Positions 11,902-22,127 of a DNA stretch of 64,000 bases are shown here, piece by piece. Made by a program: the position numbers and the translations under genes. The stretch lies in assembly GCA_007922305.1 (NCBI GenBank), contig ML677343.1:34943806-35007805 (forward strand), written 5' to 3'. The stretch is from Dermatemys mawii. Taxonomy: Eukaryota; Chordata; Testudines; Dermatemydidae. Under the pieces are notes generated by a model. That model worked only from the letters and a program-made list of their open reading frames with translations. It was not told the origin of the DNA and searched no databases. Every line of letters begins with the position of its first letter. Positions within the stretch are counted from its first letter, which is position 1.

Positions 11902-12214
11902 TCCCCACTAGATTTCCAATTAGCAGGAGAATCAAGCTATGAATACAGCCAATCCAAGGGGGCTCTGCTCTGTAGAGGAGCTCTTCTGGGTCATCTTCAG
12001 GAGGCCCCTCTTGTGCGTTGGGATTGGCGTAGTTACACAAACGAGAAAATGAAGGGTGTTCCCTTTTGGCCTCTCTGCTAAAGAAGCTGGAAAAGAGCCG
12101 GCTATGGGGAAAGAAGGATGGGCCTGGGAGGGGCTGAGTAGACTGTCATCCCTAAGTAGTCCTGATAACCAGAGGGCCTTGTCTGAGATCTTGCCCTTCC
12201 CAACTAACCCCAGC
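11611..12214. other. Intronic sequence with a (GT)n microsatellite
   Basis: No gene seen. Holds the microsatellite listed separately. Confidence 0.5.
11868..11900. repeat. (TG)16 microsatellite
   Basis: Uninterrupted TG dinucleotides over 33 bases. Likely length-polymorphic. Confidence 0.95.
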
Positions 12215-12462
12215 TTCTTGAAGCTAGACAAAGTCAGAGTGGAAATAGTGTCAGTTTTTAATGGTGAGAGCCATTGGAACAGTTCCCCAAGAGGCATGGT
12301 GGATTCTCCATCCCTGACCATTTTAAAATCAAGATTGGATGTTTTTGCGAAAGATCTGTTCCAGGATTTATTGGGGGGGGGCAGGTTTTTGGCCTGTGTT
12401 ACACAGGAGGTCAGATGAGATGATCACAACTGTCCCTTCTGGCCTTGGAATCTGTGAATCTA
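12215..12462 (+). mobile_element. CR1 LINE 3' fragment
   Basis: Contains the family words GAAGCTAGACAAAGTCAGA, ATGGTGGATTCTCCATC and the terminal CTTGGAATCTGTGAATCTA. A poly-G run sits at about 12371-12378. Truncated at its 5' end. Confidence 0.8.
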
Positions 12463-13109
12463 GGAATAAGCTCAGCTGCATAGATGTCATAAAAACTAAT
12501 TCCAGTGTCAGTAGGAGCTACTCCACTAACTTACATACTGGATGACTTATCTTGCTCCATCCTCCTTACCAGGCATTTCAGGAAGCCACCTTAGAAAGAG
12601 GAGACAGGGATGAGCCTCTGTGCAGTTCCAAAGTTCCTCTTTGTTGAGATCACAGCACTGTATGTCCAGCTGCCTACTGGATGTTTCAAGGCAGGATACA
12701 GTAATGTAGGTGGTGGGGAGGTTATGCACTTTCACTATTGATTCATACGGTGCCTGCCAGAAGGGCTAGGTGCCTATTTACAAAGTGAAAGGTGACTTCC
12801 CACAATGGGGAACGCGCAAGCCACTTCTGCCTCCTGCAGAAATGTTTGCCAGGAGTCCTGTCCTCACTGAAACCAAGGCTCTCACATCCCCAATGAATGT
12901 CACGTGGGGCCTATGGCTGGGGCAAGCCGTGAGGGGATCTGCCAGCGTCATGGCCAGCAGTGGCAAGTGTCTGCCTCTCTCTCACCCCATGTTGCTCTCC
13001 CTTTCTGGGGTGCCGTGTGTGAATCGTTAGCAGAGGGAACAATTTCTCATTGTGTCTCCTTCTGTTTTCCTCCTTCCTCAGTGCTTGGTTTACTGCCAAA
13101 CAGCCTCTT

Positions 13110-13165
13110 GTGAATGGGCTGCCTAATTAACCCTGTGCTAATTAACAATTTAAAATTACACAGCA
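13110..13165. promoter_or_regulatory. Candidate regulatory element: paired CTAATTAA sites
   Basis: Two copies of CTAATTAA lie about 16 bases apart, followed by CAATTTAAAATTACA. Such spacing of homeodomain core sites is common in conserved non-coding elements near developmental regulators such as ZFHX3. This is inferred from composition only; conservation was not tested. Confidence 0.25.
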
Positions 13166-14584
13166 CGGCTGTTCATGTTTAATTCTCGGGAAGCTTGGGC
13201 AACAGCAAGAACCCTTTCCTCCCTCCCACTCTCCATTCTCTGCCTTTCACGACTGCAGCAGCCTCAGCTCTGTAAGGGGTAAGGAAGTCGGCTGTTGTAG
13301 ACCAGAGCCTGCCCCTGGAGGTCAGCTGTTTGCTGAAGCACAGTGAAGGAAGCTGGCTTCACACCAGCTGCTAGCACTGGAAATATTGGAAGAGGGATCA
13401 GGTGGGGATGGGGTGGCAGGAGTGAATGCTGTATGAAATCACCCAGTAAGAAGCTGGGTTTGACTTCACTCATGTTCTGGACAGGCAAGTGGCTGCAAAA
13501 GGAACTTCTGTGGTTAGTGGAGGCCCTTGGCGAAAATACTGGGAATATCTGTAGTGTAATTTATTGCTTCACACACCTGAATGTGGTTTAGTCCTGGTAG
13601 GAAGACATGGCTGTTCTAGTGCCTGAAGATACTGGCCCATAATTCCTCATCATCTAACCTCCAAATGTGCCCAGGCAGTGTTCTGGGAGGTTTTGGGATG
13701 CAGAGATTTAAAAGGGAAAACATAGGGACTGGGGAGGGATCAGCCTGAAGGGTTATGGCTGACGGAGCTGAGAGTGACAAAGCCTGAAGGATAGTTGTAG
13801 GGTTTGTGTAACAAGCGTGGGAGAAGAGGCTAGAGGAGGGATTGAACAGGAGGTGTTTCCTTCTGCTCGCTCTGCAGAGTGTGGAAGCACAGGTGGTCAT
13901 TGGGTTCTCACGCTATTTTCTTCTCTAACTAAAGATTGCTAATTTTATGGGAACCCATGTTTACAGAGGGAGTGCTGATCGACTTGATGAACTGAGTTCT
14001 GCCTCCTTAAGTAAGAACGGTCTTCCTTATTGACTGGCTGGTGAACAGCAAAGAGGAGGAAACGTACAAAGGATGCTTGTGCCAGAGGGCTCAAGCAATC
14101 CTTTTACATCTTGTTGCCCCTGTTCCTGGTCCTTCGGGATGGGAGATGTTAGGTCTGGGTTTGGAAAAAGACACCCCAGGCACTAATACTGAACTAGTGT
14201 GACAATCACCCTGTTAGAATCTAGTTTGCTTTAAACATGCCAATCATGGAAAGCACTGAAATCTGCCATTCATGTATGAATGGGAATGATTAGCTGTCTG
14301 TACCTCTTCTTTCTTGGTCCCATCCCAGGAAAGTAGGTCTGTTCTTGGGGCTGACAGGAATGGGCAAGAAAGCTCCCAGTCACAGAGAGGACACACCAGT
14401 CCAGGGGCCAATGGAAATGGGCATTCAGGGCACTGTGGCTCAGGAGCTTCTCGCTGGCAGCCTTCTGAGATTCAGAAAATCAAAGACAAAAGCAAGGAGA
14501 TTCTTAAAGCACCATCTCCTGAGCCAGTTAACTGGCTGAGTGGGGGAGGGTTGTTAGAGCAACACAGAGAGGCAGAAAAGCCCA

Positions 14585-14880
14585 CCAATTAATTGGAAAA
14601 TGCTCGCAGGTTTCTCTGGCCTGGCCTGGCTGGGAGAGGAGATTGGCTTGCCTGTCAATAAACAAGTCCCCAGTGCAGCATCAAAGCCGCAGTCCTTTAT
14701 CAATCGCGGCCTCCTCTTCCCGCATGTTTCTGTAACTTACCAAGCATTTACGACATTGATTTTACAATCAGGCTGTTAACCCTCCCACCCCATTGGCCCT
14801 GCTCACCTTTTTGGCCCGAATTGTCAATCAGGCATCTTTCAGCCAATCAGATGTATCCCCAGAAAGAGTCTAGAATTTTG
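14585..14880. promoter_or_regulatory. Candidate conserved non-coding element
   Basis: Opens with the perfect palindrome CCAATTAATTGG (14585-14596). It continues with several TCAATAAACA/TCAATCA-type motifs (GTCAATAAACAAG, TTATCAATCG, GACATTGATTTTACAATCAG, TTGTCAATCAGG) and an inverted CCAAT box (CATTGGC; AGCCAATCAG). The dense, non-repetitive motif content is unlike the neighbouring intron. Function is inferred, not shown. Confidence 0.3.
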
Positions 14881-16197
14881 AGCGGCCTTGTTTCTTGGCT
14901 TTAAATACTTCTTGAGAAGCCAGTTACACTTTGTTCTGTTCCTATGACTTTGACTCTTGTTTAACAAAGTAATACTGTGGTAATGGGAATGAACACTTGT
15001 TTGTATGGATGTGGAGGGTTACAAACAGACTTACTATTTCCAAGCAGTTGATTCCCAAGAAAATATTAAAGATTGCTTTCCGGGTACCTTTGTAGAAGTT
15101 GGGAGACTTCGAGATGGTTTAGAGTCTTGGTTTTTTCCACCAGCCAGAGAGCTTTGGGCAGCATAAGTGATCAAACTGCTACCCAGAGGCAGACAAAAAG
15201 ATGGAATTCCCAAACAGGGTCCCAGAACAGCACCCTGAAAAGAAGCCCAGGAGGTTGGGATGTGAGAGAATTGGCTTCTCAGATGGAGAAGCTTATCAGC
15301 TTTCTTGCCAGCTTACTACTTGCAAATTTAGTCATGGACATAGTGTCACAGAAATTGTAAATTTTGTCTGCGGGATTGGTGTGAATGGGGCAGACTGGAG
15401 TGACAGAGGATAACTCAGAAGAAAGTGGAGTGCATGCATGTGGGTACATATGTATCTGTAATGAGAGAGGTGGAAGTGATAATATATTGAAGGAAGAAGA
15501 GAACTATATAGGGAGAGGGAAATACAATAACACAGAAAGAGAGAGAGAGAGAGAAGGGAAAGAAGAAATAGCATAGATGGCAAATCAGAAAAATATCCAC
15601 CATGATCCATTATAGAAAAGAAAAATATATATGAGTGAAGAGTGAAGCCAGGAAGAAAGAACAGGTATAACAAATTTGCTAAGTGACACATTACTCAAGT
15701 AACTTTGTTATAGTCAAGTAATTTATTCAACAGCCACTTTTTGTGGCATTCAGCTAGCTCTGTAGCTGGTCAGATGCTTCTTGGCAAACATACAATTCAC
15801 TGAAATTTGTCAAATTACACATGTAGCTAATATTTTTTTCTGTCACCATCTCCCATAAGCAACATTTACAAATGTATTAAATGGAAAGTTCATTTGTTAT
15901 GTATTTGGTGTTACAATTAAATATAGTACATGCCCACCAATTGGTGAAGGGGGTACTGTGTGTGTTTGTTACAGTATTCCTTTACATTTCAGGGCATACA
16001 GCTTTGGAATAATGGAGCAGCGCAGGTGTCTTTCACCATAGCAACCAGGTTTAATTGTTGGGTCAGATACATTTACAAACCCTGATCATGATAGTTAGCA
16101 GTTAATAAAGCATTTTATGTTTTCAAAGCATATAATTAAAAAATTACGTATCAGTTGTATTGAAAGAGCCCCAGGGTTGGTGGACCGCTAATTCTAT

Positions 16198-16420
16198 TTG
16201 GAATTTGGATATTAGGAAAAACTTTCCCACTAGGAGGGTGGTGAAGCACTGGAATGGCTACCTAGGGAGGTGGTGGAACCTCCTTCCTTAGAGGTTTTTA
16301 AGGTCAGGCTTGACAAAGCCCTGGCTGGGATGATTTAGTTGGGGTTGGTCCTGTTTTGAGCAGGGGGTTGGACTAGATACCTCCTGAGGTCCCTTCCAAC
16401 CCTGATATTCTGTGATTCTA
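16198..16420 (+). mobile_element. CR1 LINE 3' end
   Basis: Contains AACTTTCCCACTAGGAGGGT, CACTGGAATGGCTACCTAGG and GGGGTTGGTCCTGTTTTGAG, and ends in the CR1-typical ATTCTGTGATTCTA terminus. This is one of the clearest CR1 3' ends in the window. Confidence 0.9.
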
Positions 16421-16429
16421 TTGGAGTTT

Positions 16430-16830
16430 GTAAAGTAACAGGGCTGCAAAAAAGGCAAGTGCAGTGTTGGCTTGTATGTACAAAAGCATCATCTCTCTGG
16501 CTCCGTGAGGTGATGATTTGCTCTCTACTGGTCTGGTGTGATGTGACCAAACCTGGAGTATTCGGTTTCTGGCACCTCATAAGAAGAAAGTTACAGATTA
16601 ACTGGAGGGAGTTCAGAGACTAGCAACCAAAATGATCAGGGAGCTGTAAGAAATGATTTATGAGGAAAGGTTATTTAAAAAGTTATGTAGGTATAAATGC
16701 ATTACTTAGATTGACTCAAGGAGACATAATTAAGACTAGAGTTTAAAATTAAGAAATGGGAAAACTTAGGTTGAATATTGCAAGAATTCCTGACGAAGAT
16801 GTATTAGGGTTTGAATTAATCTCTCAGGGA
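16430..16830 (+). mobile_element. CR1-like LINE fragment
   Basis: Contains degenerate CR1 coding-end and 3' sequence: ACCTGGAGTATTCGGTTTCTGG, a CAGAGACTAGCAACCAAAATG segment and CTCAAGGAGACATAATTAAG. It follows the CR1 3' end at 16420 in the same orientation, so it is probably a second insertion. Confidence 0.6.
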
Positions 16831-17640
16831 AAGTCAAGGAAACTCAATAATTGTGGCTGGCCATTTTGGCCCAGGGGTGGGGGTTGATGGCTCAGTAGCA
16901 CAAAATATGAAAAGCAGGAAGTGGGATAGTCCATAAAGGACCTTAAATGTCCAAGTACTTTGACAGAATGGGGCCGTTGCCAGGATGCAAAGGGGTGTAG
17001 TGGGGTAACATGGCTGAGATGACAGGTCAGGAAGGTGACGTCTTCAGCATCATTTTGAATAGATTTGATGGCATTTATTAAGACCAGCAAAGAGATGGTT
17101 ATAACAGTACAGATATGAGATACTGTGGGCTTGGATGAGTTTTATAGATAGAGGAAAAAGCTGATTCTTAGAGCTATTGAGCAGGAAGAAGTGGTAGGAT
17201 TTACACAGCTTGAATGTGTGGGCCTAGAGAGAGAAGTTGGGATTATGGACCTGCGTGGTGAGGAGGATGGGGGCGGTGGTGAGTGATAGGAGTTGGGATG
17301 GGCAGGTCATGTTTTGGCCGTGTAGAATTGAATTGCTAGCTGGACATCCACAAAGGGATGTCTAACAGGAAGAGATGTTAGCTTGGAGAGGAGACTTGTT
17401 CGAAGTAGCAAGGTAAATCTGAGTCTTCGGCGTAAGGATGACAGTTAAAGCCATGTTTTTGAACGAGAGGTGGATATAGACAGAACTTGAGAGACCTTTA
17501 ATGAGTCCTGGAGCAGGTGTGACAAAAGGCTGGGCAGAAGTGTTGTAGGAGGGCCCTGTGACTCGTTACGCATGTGCAGATACATTTCCAGCACATCCAG
17601 TGCTCTGTAATGCTGAATGGCTTCAAACAATGCCACGGTG
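16831..17640 (-). pseudogene. Decayed L2/CR1-clade LINE, C-terminal reverse transcriptase region
   Basis: Minus-strand translation in shifting frames gives fragments of the non-LTR reverse transcriptase C-terminus. One is a piece like DIPLWMSS (17340-17365), where the family has a DISSWMSS stretch. Another is LINAIKSIQNDAEDVTF followed by HVTPLHPF (16970-17090), where the family has LQ-IQNAAAR and a His-(I/V)-(S/T)-P-L motif. Many stops and frameshifts show it is dead. No ends can be placed. Confidence 0.55.
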
Positions 17641-18139
17641 GGGTGAAGGGATCGTAAGACTTGCTTAGAGCTAGCGCAGCTAACTCTTGGGCAAGGCGCA
17701 GTGTTTGTCTCTTCTGAGATACAATGTATGTGTCCTTTTCTTTGTTTATAGACTTATGCCTGAGTTGCCCATAGCTGGGTTTGCCATGTTAAGATTAGAC
17801 TTCTGCCAGTTTCAGAAACGACAGTTGAAATGAACTTGAGGGAAAAGTTGGGACCATCCGTCACTTTGACTTCTGCTGGCTCTTTTGACTGATTTTCGGT
17901 TCATGTCATGGTTCTCGGTCCAAGGAATACATTTCGTAAAGAAATTTAAAACAGAAATCAAGGTATTGCATCTGTCCTGTCCTTCATCAAACGTGTGTGT
18001 GTGTTTTTTTTAATCAATACACTTGTCTGGGGAAAAGATGCTCTGTACCATCTTCCAGTCCCGTCTATTGCTCTTTTTCCCATCATTTACTGTTTGTGTG
18101 GTCTCGAGGTCATTTAGTCTTTCCATTATTCCTTTTCTT
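17641..18139. other. Intronic sequence without recognised features
   Basis: Nothing identifiable. Confidence 0.4.
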
Positions 18140-18490
18140 ATAGTGCAAGAATAAGGGGATGTCCGCTGAAATTAGAAGGTAATATGTTTAAAGCAATAAA
18201 GGGAAATAATGCATGATTAACTTGTAGAACTCATTGCCACAGAATATCCCTGAGATCAAGATCTTAATAGGATTCGAAAGGGATTAGACACTTACAGCTG
18301 ATGAGGACGTCTAGTTATATTAGGCAATGGGAGAAATGGGAGAGGTGTAAACTCTCATGCTTCAGGGCATAAGCCAATCATTGACACATGAGGGTTGGAA
18401 AGAAACTTTATCCATGAGCAGGTTGTGCACTATGGGGTTTCTTGCCTCTGAAGCATCTGATACTGGCTCTTGACACAGGATGTGGGTTAA
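18140..18490 (+). mobile_element. CR1 LINE 3' fragment
   Basis: Contains CTCATGCTTCAGGGCATAAG, TGAGGGTTGGAAAGAAACTT, GAGCAGGTTGTGCACTATGG and CTCTGAAGCATCTGATACTGG, a recognisable CR1 subfamily 3' region. The terminal part is lost. Confidence 0.75.
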
Positions 18491-19371
18491 AAAGGGCCCT
18501 TGATTTGATCTGGTTTGGCAATTTCTTCGTGCTTAAATAATTTCATATTCTCTCTGCTATCTGTTTGGCTGAATTTAACTGCCTGCATATCCAAGTAGTT
18601 AAATCCCTGTGAGTACAGAGTCCTGTGAATTTGACGACTGTGGGAGTTGGTCCAGGTCTTGGTGGTCCGTGGCAAAGATGGATGTGTGAAGGATTCAGCA
18701 ATGTCCTCTCTATTTCCAGGACTTTTAACAGAAGAATGTGTCTTGAAATGTCAGGATCCAAGTTCAGGAGTCGCTTGCTCTGGATGTGTGTGCCGGGAAA
18801 GTGTATTAATTCCCCTGGTAGTGAGGTGAATGGGAGGGCCTTTGCGGCACATTCTCCATAGAGGTTTAATGTTGCAGCTGTTACTTACTTTATTTCATTG
18901 TAGTTTCTTAATTCTGTTTCCACTCAGAGGCTTTTCTAGTTGAAAATTGGCTTAAATTGCATCATTTTAAAAAAGCTCCTAAGCTTCTTAGGGACACAGT
19001 GCAGTTACTAATCTTTGGTGGGGTCACTGCACCCAGGCCATGCCTACTGCCTCAGTCTGACTCTTACTTTTTCTACCTTCTCCACTGAGTAGCAAAAGGG
19101 GGCAAGTCCACCTTTTCCTCCTCCACTGAGGAACTGGTTTCAGAGCTCTTCCTCCCCTCGCCCCAGCCTTCAGTCCCTTTGCATTATCCTCATTACTTTT
19201 GGGTTAGGTCTTGCATTTCAGGAGTTTATTAGTGGGGCGCCATCTCCGCTTTGGGACGAAATGGACTGTGTGCGTTATAGTGACTGTGCTGTGCGGATAC
19301 GCAGTGTGTGCCTTCTCTAACTTATTCGCCTTTCTCTTTCTTTCTGTCTCCCCCTCTCTCTTTGCCTTTAG
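18491..19371. other. Intron 1 sequence leading to the exon 2 acceptor
   Basis: No repeat identified. The last about 45 bases form a strong CT-rich tract (TTTCTCTTTCTTTCTGTCTC and on to CTCTCTTTGCC) ending in TTTAG at 19371, a good 3' splice site. Confidence 0.6.
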
Positions 19372-19392
19372 GTCCAAGCTGTAGTGGGTGCA

Positions 19393-19431
19393 ATGACAGC
19401 TCCATGCAGGCCTTACCATGGAAGGCTGTGA
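19393..19431 (+). other. Upstream ORF 1, 12 codons, overlaps the ZFHX3 start
   Basis: The ATG at 19393 (G at -3, a moderate context) opens [12 protein letters not shown] and stops at TGA 19429-19431, 11 bases past the main ATG and in another frame. An overlapping upstream ORF usually lowers initiation at the main start. Translation is not shown. Confidence 0.5.
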
Positions 19432-19568
19432 CTCGCCCGTCATCTCTGGGAAGGACAATGGGTGTGGCCTCCCTCAGCACCAGCAATGGACTGAACTCAA
19501 CAGCACCCACCTCCCTGACAAACCCAGTAGCATGGAGCAGTCCACAACCGAAAACCACGGGGCCCTAG
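19404..19568 (+). other. Upstream ORF 2, 54 codons, overlaps the ZFHX3 coding region
   Basis: The ATG at 19404 has a poor context (T at -3, C at +4). Its frame runs 54 codons into the coding sequence in the third frame, ending at 19568. It is most likely bypassed. It is listed because it and the first upstream ORF together cover all three frames at the start site. Confidence 0.3.
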
Positions 19569-22127
19569 ACAGCCTGAGGGTCCCCTTTAGTGAGCGCATT
19601 CCAGACAGCGCCAACTCAGCTGGCCCCAACACTGAGTCCACTAGCAAAGAGGTCAGCTGCAACGAGTGCTTGGCCTCCTTCGCCAGTTTACAGACCTACA
19701 TGGAGCACCATTGCCCCAGTGCCCGCCCACCTCTTCCACTGAGGGAGGGAAGTGGGAGCGATACCAGTGAGGAGGGGGACGAGGAGAGTGATGTGGAGAA
19801 CCTTGCTGGAGAAATAGTCTACCAGCCAGATGGCTCCGCGTATATTGTTGAAAACGTGAACCAGTTGATCCAAAGTGGGGGAGCCTGTGGCAGTGGTAGT
19901 GGGGCTCTCTCTTCGTTCATTATGAACTCTCTACCCAATGCTGGGGGCAAACCAGGAGAACCCTCCTCTGCTGCACCCGTGTACCCACAGATCATTAATA
20001 CTTTCCACATAGCCTCATCCTTCGGGAAATGGTTTGAGGGCTCAGACCAGTCCTTCCCGAATACCTCAGCCCTGACGGGCATCAGCCCCGTCTTGCACAG
20101 CTTCCGCGTTTTTGATGTGCGACACAAAAGCAACAAGGATTACCTGAACAGCGACGGTTCTGCCAAAAGCTCCTGTGTATCCAAAGATGTTCCCAACAAT
20201 GTGGACCTGTCCAAATTTGATGGCTTTGTGCTCTATGGGAAGAGGAAGCCCATACTGATGTGTTTCTTGTGCAAGCTCTCCTTTGGGTATGTCCGCTCAT
20301 TTGTGACCCATGCAGTGCATGACCATCGAATGACTCTGAGTGAGGAGGAGCGGAAAATTCTTAGCAATAAGAACATCTCCGCTATCATCCAAGGGATAGG
20401 CAAAGACAAGGAACCCCTTGTAAGTTTTCTGGAACCAAAAAACAAAAACTTTCAACACCCTTTAGTTTCCACAGCTAACCTCATAGGCCCTGGACACAGC
20501 TTTTTTGGTAAATTCAGTGGCATTCGAATGGAAGGGGAAGAGGATCTCCAGGCCGGCACTGCCAGTGGAGCAGAGCAGCCACCATCAGGCATCGTGGCGC
20601 CTGGTGCCCTCTTGAACCTTGGTGGGCTGACCAGCTCGGCTCTGAAAACCCCAATTACCTCAGTCCCCCTGGGCCCACTGGCTTCCAGTCCTACCAAATC
20701 CTCAGAGGGAAAAGACCCTGGGGCAGCAGACAGTGAGAAGCAAGAAATGGGTGACCAGGATAGCCTCTCGGAAAAGGCAGAGCCAGCTGAGGAGGTGGAG
20801 GACGAAGAAGAGGAGGATGTGGAGGAGGAGGAGGAGGAGGAGGAGGAGGAAGAAGACGACGACGATGACGATGAGGGTTGCAAAGGACTGTTTCCTAGTG
20901 AGTTGGAGGATGAATTGGAAGATAGGCCCCATGAAGAGTCTGGGGCTGTGGCAGGTAGCAGCAGCAAAAAGGACCCTGCTCTCTCAAACCAAAGCATTTC
21001 TAACTCTCCCTTAATGCCTAACGTGCTCCAGACCCTGTCAAGGGGCACAGCTTCTTCTAGTTCTAATTCTGCTTCTTCCTTTGTCTTTGATGGTGCAAAC
21101 AGGAGGAGTCATTTAAGCTTTAACAATGAGGGCGGTGGAGCCAGCATGGCAGAGGGCAGCAGGAGGTTGGACTTCATCGATGAAAGTGCCAATAAAGACA
21201 ATGCCACAGCACCAGAACCAAATGAGAGTGCAGAGGGTGAGGAAGGGAGCTACATCTCCCATCACCAGCATGCTGGTCCCCTCTGCGAACTTGGGGGTGG
21301 GGAGTGCCCCTCGGGGAGTGGCGTGGAGTGCCCAAAGTGTGACACTGTTCTGGGCTCCTCACGATCACTAGGTGGCCACATGACCATGATGCATTCTCGC
21401 AACTCATGTAAGACGCTCAAGTGTCCCAAGTGCAATTGGCACTACAAATACCAGCAGACCCTTGAGGCACACATGAAGGAGAAGCACCCCGAGCCAGGTG
21501 GCTCATGTGTCTACTGCAAGAGTGGGCAGCCGCACCCCCGGTTGGCACGGGGCGAGAGCTACACTTGTGGTTACAAGCCTTTTCGCTGTGAGGTCTGTAA
21601 CTACTCCACTACTACCAAAGGCAACCTCAGTATTCATATGCAGTCGGACAAGCATCTCAACAACATGCAAAACCTGCAGAATGGAGGGGGAGAGCAAGTC
21701 TTTAGTCACACGGCTGGGGCAGCGGCAGCAGCTGCTGCAGTGGCAGCAGCTGCAGCAGCAAACATTGGTAGCACCTGTGGGGCCCCCTCACCCACCAAAC
21801 CAAAAACCAAACCCACCTGGCGGTGTGAGGTGTGTGACTACGAAACCAATGTAGCTAGGAACCTTCGCATCCACATGACCAGTGAGAAGCATATGCACAA
21901 TATGATGCTGCTTCAGCAGAATATGACCCAAATCCAACACAACCGGCATTTGGGCCTTGGCAGCCTGCCCTCCCCAGCTGAGGCTGAGCTGTACCAGTAC
22001 TACCTGGCACAAAACATGAATCTACCCAACCTGAAGATGGACAGCACTTCCTCCGATGCCCAGTTCATGATGGGTGGATACCAGCTTGATCCCACCAATC
22101 CTATGGCAACTATGGCTCCATCTCTAG
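19418..22127 (+). CDS. ZFHX3: ZFHX3 (ATBF1) zinc finger homeobox 3, coding exon 2, residues 1-903 plus one base
   Basis: This is the N-terminal third of the giant nuclear transcription factor ZFHX3/ATBF1, which regulates neuronal differentiation, circadian and myogenic genes. The protein start MEGCDSP and long blocks such as [16 protein letters not shown] and [16 protein letters not shown] match my recollection of mammalian ZFHX3. C2H2-type fingers have first cysteines at about residues 81, 282, 638, 669, 724 and 803 (for example [51 protein letters not shown]). An acidic run (11 Glu at 469-479, 6 Asp at 480-485) and an alanine run (768-781 with one Val) lie between them. The ATG has a strong context (ACCATGG) and matches the mammalian start. 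The open frame continues to 22273, but that tail is intron, because the donor at 22128 restores the known sequence with exon 3. Homeodomains are encoded outside the window. Confidence 0.97.
20788..20878 (+). repeat. ZFHX3: (GAG)n/(GAC)n coding repeat: acidic tract
   Basis: Near-perfect GAG repeats (9 in a row from 20822) followed by GAA, GAC and GAT codons encode Glu11-Asp6. From memory the mammalian tract is longer and nearly all Glu. Length varies easily by slippage. Confidence 0.85.
21719..21760 (+). repeat. ZFHX3: Alanine tract from mixed GCN codons
   Basis: Seven Ala, one Val, six Ala (residues 768-781), encoded by a GCA/GCG/GCT mix with CAGCAG words. It lies between the fifth and sixth zinc fingers. 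Confidence 0.85.

Larger units (their letters stand above)
12463..16197. other. Intronic sequence, mostly unique; two AT-rich homeobox-site clusters
   Basis: No exon found. An (AG)n run lies at about 15537-15554. Two stretches (13110-13165 and 14585-14880) are listed separately as candidate regulatory sequence. The rest holds no repeat I can name. Confidence 0.45.
1..19371 (+). other. ZFHX3: ZFHX3 intron 1, 3' part
   Basis: Everything upstream of the exon 2 acceptor belongs to the first intron if the main transcript starts at an upstream exon 1, as in mammals. The acceptor has a long pyrimidine tract (about 19328-19369) before the AG at 19370-19371. Exon 1 and the main promoter are outside the window. 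Apart from mobile elements I see no coding exon here. Confidence 0.75.
19372..22127 (+). other. ZFHX3: ZFHX3 exon 2 (5' UTR end plus first coding exon)
   Basis: Bounded by the acceptor AG at 19370-19371 and the donor GTGAGG at 22128. The first 46 bases (19372-19417) are 5' UTR. The exon ends after the first base of a split codon (phase 1). The next exon starts with TG, completing a Val codon, so splicing keeps the frame. Confidence 0.9.

Noticed and set aside
11804..12040. Frames rich in Thr-His or Val-Cys repeats
   Set aside because: Translations of the (TG)n microsatellite.
20452..21048. 198-codon minus-strand frame inside exon 2 with a long Ser run
   Set aside because: It is the antisense of the Glu/Asp codons and coding sequence; no independent evidence.
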